A stretch of 64,000 nt of DNA from Pseudomonas sp. SCB32 (GTDB lineage: Bacteria; Pseudomonadota; Gammaproteobacteria; Pseudomonadales; Pseudomonadaceae), in assembly GCF_009189165.1 (NCBI RefSeq), contig NZ_CP045118.1, forward strand, positions 682,001 through 746,000, written 5' to 3'. Position numbers and translations under genes: made by a program. Below, piece after piece: positions 39,346 through 47,883 of the stretch; position 1 is the stretch's first letter, and the number at the start of each line of letters is the position of its first letter. Below the pieces are notes generated by a model. It was not told the origin of the DNA, did no database searches, and worked only from the letters and a program-made list of their open reading frames with translations.

Positions 39346-39462
39346 GGATCTCGCGAGCTAGAGCAGAACAAGGCAAAAATCGGGGCGGGAGCGGAGTTTA
39401 CGTCAGTAAATGAGCATCCCGAGCCGGTTTTTAACGCAGTTATGCCGACGCGCAGCAGATCG
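39346..39462. repeat. long imperfect palindromic dispersed repeat, copy 1
   Basis: About 117 bases. A core GTTTAC...GTAAAT dyad is flanked by matching outer blocks (AGCAGAACAAGGC on the left, AACGCAGTTATGCCGACGCGCAG on the right). The same blocks recur at 52195-52316. On the minus strand it lies between the cobalamin riboswitch and cobW, so it is part of the 5' leader RNA. Confidence 0.8.
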
Positions 39463-39473
39463 AAAACCAGTCA

Positions 39474-39630
39474 CGAGGCAGGTCTCCTGGCTCACAGCCC
39501 TTGATTGTCCTTTCGCCTTCCCGCCGTCGTCGGCAGTGGCTCGTGAAAGGACAGGCTGTTCACAGTTGCGGGGGCAGCCGTGGCGCATCCGAAGATTTCC
39601 ACGTTCCCTCTTAGCTCCGGCCAGCGCCGG
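39474..39630 (-). ncRNA. cobalamin riboswitch upstream of cobW-cobN
   Basis: On the minus strand: GAGGGAACGTGG, GGCTGCCCCCGCAACTGTGAAC, GCCACTG...GGGAAGGC and CCAGGAGACCTGCC appear in the riboswitch order. The gap from the 3' end to the cobW ATG is about 250 bases, longer than usual because the palindromic repeat lies in it. Confidence 0.9.
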
Positions 39631-39742
39631 AGAACCTCGAAGGGCAGAAGGCTACGCAGCGATGGCGAGGCGGTCAATCGCCGGGGATCGGTTGCCGCGC
39701 GGTTGACGCTCGCGGGGCTTCGTGGTCAGCTAGCGCGGTTTC

Positions 39743-39928
39743 AGGTGTCTCGCGCCGTCGTGTGCGAGGTGAAACGGGAAGCCGGTGCGTCCGCAAGGAC
39801 CAGTCCGGCGCTGCCCCCGCAACGGTAAGCGATTGAAGGGTCATCGGTAGCCACTGTGCTCGCGCATGGGAAGGCTGACCCGCCCGGCCGCATCGGCCGA
39901 CATCGCAAGCCCGGAGACCGGCCTGGAA
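39743..39928 (+). ncRNA. cobalamin riboswitch upstream of cbtB-cbtA
   Basis: Plus strand: AGGTGAAACGGGAAGCCGGTG, CTGCCCCCGCAACGGTAAGC, GTAGCCACTG, CATGGGAAGGC and CGGAGACCGGCCTGG all match the consensus. It faces away from the cobW riboswitch, so a 400-base interval carries two back-to-back B12 sensors. Confidence 0.93.
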
Positions 39929-40044
39929 TCCTTCGTTTTGGCAAACCCGCGGTGGGCGGGCGCAGGCCGTGGCGCAGCCGATTCCGGCGCGTTCGAATGC
40001 GTTCAACCTCTGCGTTCTCTACTCAAGTTTCAGAGGGAACGTTC

Positions 40045-40233
40045 ATGTCCAGCAGCATCCTGGCGCAACAGGCGTCGAGCACTTCCATCCCCCTTTCCAA
40101 GCGCATCAGCCTGGCCGTCGGCGCCAGCCTGCTCGGTGCGCTGCTGGTGTACTTCGCCGGTTTCTCGCACCTGGAGGCGGTGCACAACGCCGCGCATGAC
40201 ACTCGCCATAGCGCGGGCTTCCCCTGCCATTGA
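40045..40233 (+). CDS. cbtB: cobalt transporter small subunit CbtB
   Basis: 62 residues: one membrane segment (about 22-41, ISLAVGASLLGALLVYFAGF) and the conserved metal-binding C terminus HNAAHDTRHSAGFPCH. The ATG follows CAGAGGGAACGTTC. CbtB works with CbtA in a B12-regulated cobalt uptake system, and the upstream riboswitch is the hallmark. cbtA follows after 115 bases. Confidence 0.92.
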   Translation: MSSSILAQQASSTSIPLSKRISLAVGASLLGALLVYFAGFSHLEAVHNAAHDTRHSAGFPCH

Positions 40234-40348
40234 TGTGTACCGGCTGCGTGTAGACGCGGCTGAGTCGAGGCGTCCCTGACTGCTCGTTCGAAGCGGTCAC
40301 GGGAATGCTTTGCCTGCCACACGCGGCCCGGGAAATCGGAGAACTGCA

Positions 40349-41059
40349 ATGATCAAACGTATCGCCCAGACCGCCGGTTTCGCCGGCCTGATCGCGGCGT
40401 TGGTGCTGACCCTGGTCCAGCTGTTGTGGGTGTCCCCGCTGATTCTCAAGGCGGAAACCTACGAGAAAGCCGAGCCGGCCGCCACGCTGGTCGAGGAGCA
40501 CAGCCACGAACACGCCGATGGCGCCGCCGCCGGCCATCACCACGACCAAGAAGCCTGGGAGCCGGAAGACGGCTGGCAGCGCATCCTCTCCACCACCGGC
40601 GGCAACCTGGTGGTCGCAGTGGGCTTCGCGCTGATGCTGGCCGGCCTGTTCACCCTGCGTGAGCCGGGCAAGACGTCCGAAGGCTTGCTCTGGGGGCTGG
40701 CCGGTTTTGCCGTGTTCACCCTGGCGCCGTCGCTCGGCCTACCGCCGGAAGTCCCCGGTACTGCCGCGGCGGATCTGGCCCTGCGGCAGACCTGGTGGAT
40801 CGGCACGGCCGCCTCCACTGCAGCAGGCCTTGCGCTGCTGGTGTTCAGCCGCAACTGGCTGCTGCGCGGTGTGGGCCTGGCGCTGCTGGTGGTGCCGCAT
40901 GTGATAGGCGCACCACAACCTGAAGTGCATTCCAGCCTCGCGCCGGAGAGCCTCGCCCACGAGTTCATCGTTGCCTCGCTGGTCACCAACGCGGTGTTCT
41001 GGGCGGCCCTGGGCCTGGTCGCTGCCTGGTTGTTCCGTCGCTTCGCGCCATCGGCCTGA
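40349..41059 (+). CDS. cbtA: cobalt transporter subunit CbtA
   Basis: 236 residues with about five to six membrane segments. The first is at about 9-29 and is followed by a histidine-rich periplasmic loop (EEHSHEHADGAAAGHHHDQE) near 49-68 that can bind Co2+. The start is the ATG of MIKRIAQTAGF after GGAGAACTGCA. It belongs to the CbtA family of predicted cobalt permeases and is expected to be off when cobalamin is abundant. Confidence 0.92.
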   Translation: MIKRIAQTAGFAGLIAALVLTLVQLLWVSPLILKAETYEKAEPAATLVEEHSHEHADGAAAGHHHDQEAWEPEDGWQRILSTTGGNLVVAVGFALMLAGLFTLREPGKTSEGLLWGLAGFAVFTLAPSLGLPPEVPGTAAADLALRQTWWIGTAASTAAGLALLVFSRNWLLRGVGLALLVVPHVIGAPQPEVHSSLAPESLAHEFIVASLVTNAVFWAALGLVAAWLFRRFAPSA

Positions 41060-41075
41060 TTCATCGCTATGCTCG

Positions 41076-41112
41076 ACCCCGCAGCCGGCCCAGCCGCCTG
41101 CGGGGTTTTTAT
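41076..41112 (+). terminator. intrinsic terminator after cbtA
   Basis: A nine-base stem ACCCCGCAG / CTGCGGGGT (41076-41084 with 41098-41106) and a 13-base loop are followed by TTTTTATTTTC. It would separate cbtBA from cobE-cobM, only 24 bases from the cobE start. Confidence 0.75.
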
Positions 41113-41135
41113 TTTCATCTTCAAGGAGAGCGACC

Positions 41136-41552
41136 ATGACGCTGGTTGCCGGCCTAGGTTGCCGCCGGGGCTGCCCGCTCGATGAACTGCGTGCCTTGCT
41201 GCGCGATACGCTGGCCGAAGCCGGGCTCTACGAGTCGAGCCTCACCGCGCTGGCCAGTGCCACGCTCAAAGCCGACGAAGAAGGGCTGGCGGCCCTGGCC
41301 GCCGCGCTCGATCTGCCGCTGGCGCTGTTCACGCCACAGCAACTGGCGGCCTGTGAGAAGCGCCTCGACCAGCCCTCGGAGACGGTACGCACGGCCATCG
41401 GCAGCGCCAGCGTCGCCGAAGCCGCCGCGTTATTGCAGGCCGAAGCCCAGGGCGGCGCGCCGGCGCGTCTGCTGGTGGGCAAGCGCCGCAGCGAGCACGC
41501 CACCTGCGCGTTGGCCTTCATCCCCGTCGAATCCGAACAGGAGCAGCCATGA
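41136..41552 (+). CDS. cobE: cobalamin biosynthesis protein CobE (CbiG C-terminal domain family)
   Basis: 138 residues. The glycine/cysteine loop GLGCRRGCPLDELRALL at about 6-22 is the family mark. CobE is required in the aerobic pathway but its chemistry is unclear. The same domain appears to be fused inside the cobJ product of this window, so there may be two versions. The ATG follows AAGGAG. It overlaps cobM by four bases. Confidence 0.88.
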   Translation: MTLVAGLGCRRGCPLDELRALLRDTLAEAGLYESSLTALASATLKADEEGLAALAAALDLPLALFTPQQLAACEKRLDQPSETVRTAIGSASVAEAAALLQAEAQGGAPARLLVGKRRSEHATCALAFIPVESEQEQP

Positions 41553-42295
41553 CGGTCTTTTTCATCGGCGCCGGCCCCGGCGATCCCGAACTCATCACGG
41601 TCAAGGGCCAGCGGCTGATCCGCTCCTGCCCGGTGATCCTCTACGCCGGCTCGCTGGTGCCGCCGGCGGTGCTGGAAGGACACAGCGCCGAGCGCGTCGT
41701 GAATACCGCCGAGCTGCACCTGGACGAGATCGTCGCGCTGCTGGCGCAGGCCCACGCCGAGGGCAAGGACGTGGCGCGCGTGCACTCGGGCGATCCGTCA
41801 CTGTATGGCGCCATCGGCGAGCAGATTCGTCATCTGCGCGAGCGCGGCATTCCCTACGAGATCATTCCCGGCGTCACCGCCACTTCGGCCTGCGCGGCGA
41901 TTCTCGGCTGCGAGCTGACCCTGCCGGATATCTCGCAGACGCTGATCCTCACCCGCTATGCGAGCAAGACGCGGATGCCCGAGGGCGAATCCCTTGCCGA
42001 ACTGGCGCAGCACCGAGCGACCCTGGCGATCCACCTGGGTGTCGGTCAGTTGGAGTCCATCGTCGCGGAGTTGCTACCGCACTACGGAGCGGACTGTCCC
42101 ATCGCGGTGATCCATCGCGCCAGCTGGCCGGATCAGGACCAGGTTACCGGCACCCTTGGCGACATCCTGCCCAAGGCGCAGGCGAAGGGCTTCCGGCGTA
42201 CCGCGCTGATCCTGGTGGGCAAGGTGCTGGGGGCGGAGGGCTTTGCCGATTCGTCGCTGTACAGCGTGGGGCATGCGCATCTGTATCGCCCGTAG
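41549..42295 (+). CDS. cobM: precorrin-4 C11-methyltransferase
   Basis: 248 residues. It has SAM-dependent tetrapyrrole methylase motifs: MTVFFIGAGPGDPELITVKG at the start, RVHSGDPSLYGAIGEQ near 78, and EIIPGVTATSACAAILG near 105. It puts the methyl on C11. The ATG overlaps the cobE stop (ATGA). It is the last gene of the cobalamin block on this side. Confidence 0.95.
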   Translation: MTVFFIGAGPGDPELITVKGQRLIRSCPVILYAGSLVPPAVLEGHSAERVVNTAELHLDEIVALLAQAHAEGKDVARVHSGDPSLYGAIGEQIRHLRERGIPYEIIPGVTATSACAAILGCELTLPDISQTLILTRYASKTRMPEGESLAELAQHRATLAIHLGVGQLESIVAELLPHYGADCPIAVIHRASWPDQDQVTGTLGDILPKAQAKGFRRTALILVGKVLGAEGFADSSLYSVGHAHLYRP

Positions 42296-42300
42296 GGCGG

Positions 42301-42732
42301 TTACCCGGCCGACAGTGGCCGCGTGCCGAGGCTCTGGGCGAAGCGCAGCAGGTAGCCGTCCGGGTCCTGCACGAGGAAGTTGCGCTCCCCGTACAACTGC
42401 TCGCTCTGCCGATACCAGCGCTCCTCCACGGGCTTGCGCAGTGGGAGCCCCGCCTCGTTCAGCGAGCTCACCAGCGACTGTGTGTCGGGGCAGCGGATGG
42501 AGAAATTGACCCCACGCCCCAGCGGGTGGTCCAGCGGGCGCACGCTCCACGGCGAGTCGGAGTGCCAGTCCTGTTCCAGCATGAGCTGGCTGTCGCCAAA
42601 GGAAAGAAAGGCGAAGCCGTCCTCGGGGCGCTGGTACTCGATGGCGAAGCCGAGCACCTCGCAGTAGAAGTGCAGGCTTCGCGGCAGGTCCGAGACGATC
42701 AGCTCCGGCACCAGGGCATTCATCTTCAGCAT
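42301..42732 (-). CDS. VOC-family (glyoxalase/bleomycin-resistance-like) protein
   Basis: 143 residues from MLKMNALVPELIVSDL. ATGs at other nearby positions are possible. It has the vicinal-oxygen-chelate fold with two beta-alpha-beta-beta-beta modules: SDLPRSLHFYCEVLGFAIEYQRPED in the first and NFLVQDPDGYLLRFAQSLG in the second. The Glu/Asp-rich contact DSQLMLEQDWH resembles bleomycin-binding proteins. The natural ligand is unknown. It is convergent with cobM. Confidence 0.85.
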   Translation of the reverse strand: MLKMNALVPELIVSDLPRSLHFYCEVLGFAIEYQRPEDGFAFLSFGDSQLMLEQDWHSDSPWSVRPLDHPLGRGVNFSIRCPDTQSLVSSLNEAGLPLRKPVEERWYRQSEQLYGERNFLVQDPDGYLLRFAQSLGTRPLSAG

Positions 42733-42742
42733 GATGGTGTTC

Positions 42743-42862
42743 TCACGCCCGCCACTCATCCGAGCGCGGCAGCGTTCCGCGTCGCAGGTACCAACGCACG
42801 CCCCAGTGCACGCCTAGCGCCGCAATTACCGTGAGCAGGATCTTCAAGCCTTCCGCATCCAT
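42743..42862 (-). CDS. hypothetical membrane peptide, 39 residues
   Basis: MDAEGLKILLTVIAALGVHWGVRWYLRRGTLPRSDEWRA: described in pieces, a short acidic start, one hydrophobic segment (about 7-24), then a basic stop-transfer and a charged tail. The ATG is preceded on the minus strand by GACGAGGGAAGCAGCC. It lies 10 bases before the VOC gene start on the same strand, so it could be its partner or a chance frame. Confidence 0.4.
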   Translation of the reverse strand: MDAEGLKILLTVIAALGVHWGVRWYLRRGTLPRSDEWRA

Positions 42863-42968
42863 GGCTGCTTCCCTCGTCCAGTTTCCGCCTGACAGGGTAT
42901 TCCTGCGACAAACCACCGCACAGGTACAGATCGTTGCCGAATGTGCGGAGCAGTCCCGGCGTCTTGCC

Positions 42969-44378
42969 CTACAACGAGTGAATGATCCGTCCGAGGGTTT
43001 CCATGGCCTGTTCGCTGCTCGCTGTCCACGGATGGCCATAGTTCAACCGCAGGCAGTGGCCGAAGCGCCGGGTGGCCGAGAAGATCGGCCCCGGTGCCAG
43101 GCTGATGCCCTGGGCCAGGGCGAGCTGGAACAGCTTGAGCGCGTCGATGTGCTCGGGCAGTTCCAGCCACAGGAAGTAGCCGCCGCTGGGCCGGGTGACG
43201 CGGGTGGCGGCGGGGAAGTGCCGGGCCACGGCGGCGAGCATCGCGTGCTGCTGGCTTTCCAGCGCGTGACGCAGCTTGCGCAGGTGGCGGTCGTAGCCGC
43301 CATGCTGCAGGTAATCGGCGATGGCCGCCTGGGCCGGCACCGAGGCCGACAGGCTGGTCATCAGCTTGAGCCGCTCGATCTGCTCGGCGTAGCGCCCGCC
43401 GGCCACCCAGCCGACCCGGTAGCCCGGCGCCAGGCTCTTGGAGAAGGAGCTGCAGTGCATCACCAGCCCTTCGCTGTCGTAGGCCTTCACCGGCTTGGGC
43501 GCCTGGGCGGCGAAGTACAGCTCGGCGTAGACGTCGTCCTCGATCAGCGGCACCTGGTGCTGGGCCAGCAAGGCGGCGAGGGCGCGCTTCTTGTCCTCGG
43601 CCATGCTGGCGCCCATCGGGTTCTGGAAGTTGCTCATGAACCAGCAGGCCTTGATCGGCAGGCGTGCCAGGCTATCGGCGAGCACGTCCAGGTCGATGCC
43701 CTCGCGCGGGTGCACGGGGATTTCCACCGCTTTCAGTTTCAGGCGCTCGAGCACCTGCAGGCTGGCATAGAACGCCGGCGCCTCGATGGCCACCAGATCG
43801 CCCGGCTGGGTGACCACCTGCAGGCACAGGTTCAGCGCTTCCAGCGCGCCGTTGGTGACTACCAGCTCCTCCACCGGCAGCGGCATGCCGCCGACCATGT
43901 AGCGCAGGGCGATCTGCCGGCGCAGGGCGTGGCTGCCGGGCGCGAGGTCGGAGACCGTGGCGCGCGGGTCCATGTCGCGCACGGCGTGGGCCATGGAGCG
44001 TGCCAGGCGCGGCAGGGGGAAGAGTTCCGGTGCCGGGAAGGCGGAGCCGAAAGGTACGGTGTCCGGGTCCTTGATGGAGCTGAGCACCGAGAACACCAGT
44101 TCGCTGACGTCCACCTCGGTGGTCTGCGCGTCGTGACGGGCGATTTCCGGCTCGGCCAGCGCGCGCTGCACGTGCTCGCGGACGAAGTAGCCGGAGCGCG
44201 CGCGGGCGACGATCAGCCCGCGATCCTCCAGCAGGTAATAGGCTTGGAATACGGTGGAAGCGCTGACTCCGTAGGTGCGGCTGGCGTGCCGCACCGAGGG
44301 AACCTTCTGTCCGGGGGCGAGCACGCCGCTGCGGATCAGGCCGGCGATCTCGTCGGCGAATTTCTCGTAGCGCTTCAT
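42969..44378 (-). CDS. MocR-type transcription regulator (GntR domain fused to aminotransferase)
   Basis: 469 residues from the ATG of MKRYEKFADEIAGLIRSG, which follows AGGACAAG. An ATG 28 codons earlier gives 497 residues. The N-terminal winged helix (about 1-75; VPSVRHASRTYGVSASTVFQAYYLLEDRG) binds DNA. The rest is a fold-type I PLP domain, with the lysine of SFSKSLAPGYRVGW and the DDVY Asp intact, so PLP is probably bound. The target is unknown; it may be a neighbour or a pyridoxal/amine gene elsewhere. Confidence 0.9.
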   Translation of the reverse strand: MKRYEKFADEIAGLIRSGVLAPGQKVPSVRHASRTYGVSASTVFQAYYLLEDRGLIVARARSGYFVREHVQRALAEPEIARHDAQTTEVDVSELVFSVLSSIKDPDTVPFGSAFPAPELFPLPRLARSMAHAVRDMDPRATVSDLAPGSHALRRQIALRYMVGGMPLPVEELVVTNGALEALNLCLQVVTQPGDLVAIEAPAFYASLQVLERLKLKAVEIPVHPREGIDLDVLADSLARLPIKACWFMSNFQNPMGASMAEDKKRALAALLAQHQVPLIEDDVYAELYFAAQAPKPVKAYDSEGLVMHCSSFSKSLAPGYRVGWVAGGRYAEQIERLKLMTSLSASVPAQAAIADYLQHGGYDRHLRKLRHALESQQHAMLAAVARHFPAATRVTRPSGGYFLWLELPEHIDALKLFQLALAQGISLAPGPIFSATRRFGHCLRLNYGHPWTASSEQAMETLGRIIHSL

Positions 44379-44464
44379 CTTGTCCTGCACGGCGGCCTGT
44401 GGGGCGGAAGAGTCCGCCCACTCTAGGCGCTGCGCCGAGGTCACGCCAAGCTCGCGTGCCATGC

Positions 44465-45874
44465 TCAGCGCCTCGGTGAGACGAAGGTGCTGGCGGCGTC
44501 GATCGCTTCACTGCCATCGCTGATCCTGAAATGCAGCGGTACTGACCCCCCCGCGCTGCGCTGCGCCAGACTGGCCACCGAGACGGCGAAATCGCGGATC
44601 TCGCCCGCTTGCAACGTCAGTTCCGGTACGCCCTGCAGGCGGTATCCGGTGCCGTCGGCGAGGCGCAGTTGATAGTGCTGGGGCTGCTGGGTCTTGTTGA
44701 TCAGTTTGAGGTTGTAGATGTTCTCGATCTCGCCGGCGGCGTTCTCGCGGAACAGACCGCGGTCGCGGGCCACGTCGAGGTTGATCAGCGGCCGCGCTTC
44801 CAGCGCCCAGACGAAGGCGCCGATCATCGCCAGCAGCACCGCCGCGTAGCCGATCAGGCGCGGCCGCAGCAGATGGGTCGTGCCGCCTTCCAGCGCGCGC
44901 TCGGAGGTGTAGCGCACCAGGCCCCTGTCGTAGCCCATCTTGTCCATCACCGAGTCACAGGCGTCGACGCAGGCGGCGCAGCCGATGCAGGCGATCTGCA
45001 GGCCGTCGCGGATGTCGATGCCGGTGGGGCAGACCTGCACGCACTGGAAGCAGTCGATGCAGTCGCCCAGGCCCTGGGCCTTGGGATCGGCGTCCTTCTT
45101 GCGCGCGCCACGGGATTCACCGCGCGCCGCGTCGTAGGAAATGATCAGGGTGTCCTTGTCGAACATCACACTCTGGAAGCGCGAGTACGGGCACATGTGG
45201 ATGCACACCTGCTCGCGCAGCCAGCCGGCGTTGGCGTAGGTGGCGGCGGCGAAGAAGGCAACCCAGAAGGCGCTTTCCAGATCCAGCCTGAAGGTCAGCA
45301 GGTCCATCACCAGCGGCCGCACCGGGGTGAAGTAGCCGATGAAGGTGATCGCCGTGAGCAGGCTGATCAGCAGCCAGAGGCCATGCTTGGCGCCCTTGCG
45401 CAGAATCTTCTCGGCGCTGGCCGGAGCTTTGTCGAGTTTCATGCGCTGGTTGCGGTCGCCCTCGGTGACCTGCTCGGCCCACATGAAGATCCAGGTCCAC
45501 ACGCTCTGCGGGCAGGTGTAGCCGCACCAGACGCGGCCGGCGAACACCGTGATGAAGAACAGGCCGAAGGCGGCGATGATCAGGATTGCCGAGAGCAGGA
45601 TGAAGTCCTGCGGCCAGAAGGTCGCGCCAAAGATGTAGAACTTGCGCTCGGGCAGGTCCCAGAGTACCGCCTGGCGGCCGTTCCAGGTCAGCCACAGGGT
45701 GCCGAAGAACAGCAGGAAGAGCAGGGCGCCGCCCAGGCGGCGCAGGTCGCGGAAGCGGCCGGCGAAGCGCTTGGTGTAGACCGTCGGCGTGACCGCCGAG
45801 AGCGGCTTGGGTGGCGGGGTAAAACGTTGCGGGGCGGCGATCTCGACGATCTTCGCGGGGATTCTTTCGCTCAT
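44465..45874 (-). CDS. ccoG: cytochrome c oxidase accessory protein CcoG (FixG/RdxA-like)
   Basis: 469 residues, an inner-membrane iron-sulfur protein that supplies Cu(I) to cbb3 oxidase assembly. There are about five membrane segments. The motifs CGYTCPQSVW near 107, CIHMCPYSR near 222, and the double cluster region CIDCFQCVQVCP...CIGCAACVDACD around 260-300 are all intact. The C-terminal Ig-like domain is present. No ccoNOP genes are nearby, so this is either the only copy away from the oxidase operon or a second copy. Confidence 0.93.
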   Translation of the reverse strand: MSERIPAKIVEIAAPQRFTPPPKPLSAVTPTVYTKRFAGRFRDLRRLGGALLFLLFFGTLWLTWNGRQAVLWDLPERKFYIFGATFWPQDFILLSAILIIAAFGLFFITVFAGRVWCGYTCPQSVWTWIFMWAEQVTEGDRNQRMKLDKAPASAEKILRKGAKHGLWLLISLLTAITFIGYFTPVRPLVMDLLTFRLDLESAFWVAFFAAATYANAGWLREQVCIHMCPYSRFQSVMFDKDTLIISYDAARGESRGARKKDADPKAQGLGDCIDCFQCVQVCPTGIDIRDGLQIACIGCAACVDACDSVMDKMGYDRGLVRYTSERALEGGTTHLLRPRLIGYAAVLLAMIGAFVWALEARPLINLDVARDRGLFRENAAGEIENIYNLKLINKTQQPQHYQLRLADGTGYRLQGVPELTLQAGEIRDFAVSVASLAQRSAGGSVPLHFRISDGSEAIDAASTFVSPRR

Positions 45875-46218
45875 TGTCGTGGCCTATCAGGCAGAAGAGG
45901 CGCCGCGACTGTACGAACCGCTCTGTATTCGAAACAGATTCAGGTCTGCCGGAAAAAACCATATCAGATGGCGAAAACTGCTCCGTCCCGCGTCGCCACG
46001 GGGCTGGCGCGGTGGGCGACAATCTGGCTGCTCGGGCCAGTTGCGGCAACCGGTCGCAGGCCCGCCAGGGCAGCGTCACGGGGAATCTGATCTGGTTTTT
46101 CCCGCGCGATCTGCCGCTGTTTTGCACAGCAGGCGCCGGCCATAGTGCGGTCATCCGTGAAGCGGTGCGCCCGACGACAGAAGCAGGCGGCCGCGCAATG
46201 TCCGAAGGTGGCCTGGCG
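45875..46218. other. intergenic region between ccoG and cysI
   Basis: A divergent promoter region of 344 bases. A dyad CTGTATTCGAAACAG (about 45922-45936) is present near the ccoG start. No convincing ANR box (TTGAT-N4-ATCAA), REP unit or riboswitch was found. An in-frame ATG at 46198 lies seven codons before the chosen cysI start. Confidence 0.4.
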
Positions 46219-47883
46219 ATGTATCGATACGATGATTACGACCGCGCGCTGGTGCGCGAACGGGTGGCGCAGTTCCGTGACCAGGTGCAGCGGCGCCTGA
46301 GCGATGAGCTGAGCGAGGAGGAGTTCCTGCCGCTGCGCCTGCAGAACGGCCTGTACCTGCAGAAGCACGCCTACATGCTGCGGGTGGCAATTCCCTACGG
46401 AACCCTTTCCAGCGAGCAGATGCGTACCCTGGCCTGGATCGCCCGCGAGCATGACCGTGGCTACGGCCACTTCACCACGCGGCAGAACATCCAGTTCAAC
46501 TGGGTGGAGCTGGCGCAAGTGCCGGACATCCTCGAGCGCCTGGCCGATGTCGAGATGCACGCCATCCAGACCTCCGGCAACTGCGTGCGCAACATCACCA
46601 CAGAGGCCTTCGCCGGTGTCGCTGCCGACGAATTCCTCGACCCGCGCCCACTGGCGGAAATCCTCCGCCAGTGGTCGACGGTGAACCCCGAATTCCTCTT
46701 CCTGCCGCGCAAGTTCAAGATCGCCATCTGCGCCGCCGAGGAAGACCGCGCGGCGGTGATGATGCACGACATCGGCCTGTACCTGCGCCGCGCCGAGAAC
46801 GGTGAGCTGCGCCTGAAGGTGCTGGTGGGCGGCGGCCTGGGCCGCACGCCAATGCTCGGTCAGGTGATCCGCGACGAGCTGCCCTGGCAGCACCTGCTGT
46901 CCTACGTTGAAGCCATTCTGCGCGTGTACAACCGCCATGGCCGGCGCGACAACAAGTACAAGGCGCGGATCAAGATCCTGGTGAAGGCGTTGGGCATCGA
47001 GGCCTTCTCCCGCGAAGTGGAGGAGGAGTGGCAGCATTTGCGCGATGGCGAGGCGCAGCTGACGCTGGACGAGTACCAACGTGTGGCTGCCGCCTTCGAA
47101 CCGCCGGTCTACGAACCTTCCGATGAACTAGCCTACGGCTCTGCACTGGCCGTCGACGCGGAGTTCGCCCGCTGGGTCTCGCGCAACGTGCGTGCGCATC
47201 GTGTACCGGGCTACGCCAGCGTGGTGCTCTCCACCAAGCCGGGGGCCGAGGCGCCGCCGGGGGATGTCACCGCCTCGCAGATGGAACGTGTCGCCGACTG
47301 GGCCGAATGCTTCGGCTTCGGTGAAATCCGCGTCGCTCATGAGCAGAACCTGGTGCTGCCGGATGTGCGCAAGGCCGATCTCCACAGGCTCTGGCGCGAG
47401 GCCTGCGAGGCCGGGCTCGGTACCCCGAATCAAGGGCTGCTCACCGACATCATCGCCTGCCCCGGCGGTGATTACTGTGCCCTGGCCAATGCCAAGTCGA
47501 TTCCCATTGCCCAGGGCATCCAGCAGCGCTTCGAGGACCTGGACTACCTGCACGACCTGGGCGAGCTCAGCCTCAATATCTCCGGCTGCATGAACGCCTG
47601 CGGCCACCACCACATCGGCAACATCGGCATCCTCGGCGTCGATAAGAACGGCAGCGAGTGGTACCAGATCACCCTCGGCGGTGCGCAAGGAACGAAGAGC
47701 ACGCTGGGCAAGGTGATCGGCCCGTCGTTCAGCGCGGCTGAGGTGCCGGATGTGATCGAGACAGTGGTGCGCACCTATGTAGAGCAGCGTGGCGTCGGCG
47801 AGCGCTTCGTCGAAACGGTGGAGCGTATCGGCCTGGAGCCGTTCAAGGCGCGGGTCTACCGACAGGCGGAGGTGCCGGCATGA
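46219..47883 (+). CDS. cysI: sulfite reductase hemoprotein subunit CysI
   Basis: 554 residues from the ATG of MYRYDDYDRALV, the family start. An ATG 21 bases upstream is possible. It has two ferredoxin-like repeats and a siroheme-[4Fe-4S] site: C414 and C420 (CPGGDYC) with C457 and C461 (CMNAC). The siroheme-contact stretch TRQNIQFNW lies near 94. It reduces sulfite to sulfide in cysteine synthesis. No cysJ flavoprotein is adjacent, as in other pseudomonads. It overlaps the DUF934 gene by four bases. Confidence 0.94.
   Translation: MYRYDDYDRALVRERVAQFRDQVQRRLSDELSEEEFLPLRLQNGLYLQKHAYMLRVAIPYGTLSSEQMRTLAWIAREHDRGYGHFTTRQNIQFNWVELAQVPDILERLADVEMHAIQTSGNCVRNITTEAFAGVAADEFLDPRPLAEILRQWSTVNPEFLFLPRKFKIAICAAEEDRAAVMMHDIGLYLRRAENGELRLKVLVGGGLGRTPMLGQVIRDELPWQHLLSYVEAILRVYNRHGRRDNKYKARIKILVKALGIEAFSREVEEEWQHLRDGEAQLTLDEYQRVAAAFEPPVYEPSDELAYGSALAVDAEFARWVSRNVRAHRVPGYASVVLSTKPGAEAPPGDVTASQMERVADWAECFGFGEIRVAHEQNLVLPDVRKADLHRLWREACEAGLGTPNQGLLTDIIACPGGDYCALANAKSIPIAQGIQQRFEDLDYLHDLGELSLNISGCMNACGHHHIGNIGILGVDKNGSEWYQITLGGAQGTKSTLGKVIGPSFSAAEVPDVIETVVRTYVEQRGVGERFVETVERIGLEPFKARVYRQAEVPA

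Noticed and set aside
45915..45940. LexA- or ANR-type box at ccoG/cysI
   Set aside because: CTGTATTCGAAACAG is symmetric, but its CTG-N9-CAG spacing is one base short of LexA and it lacks the TTGAT half-site of ANR.
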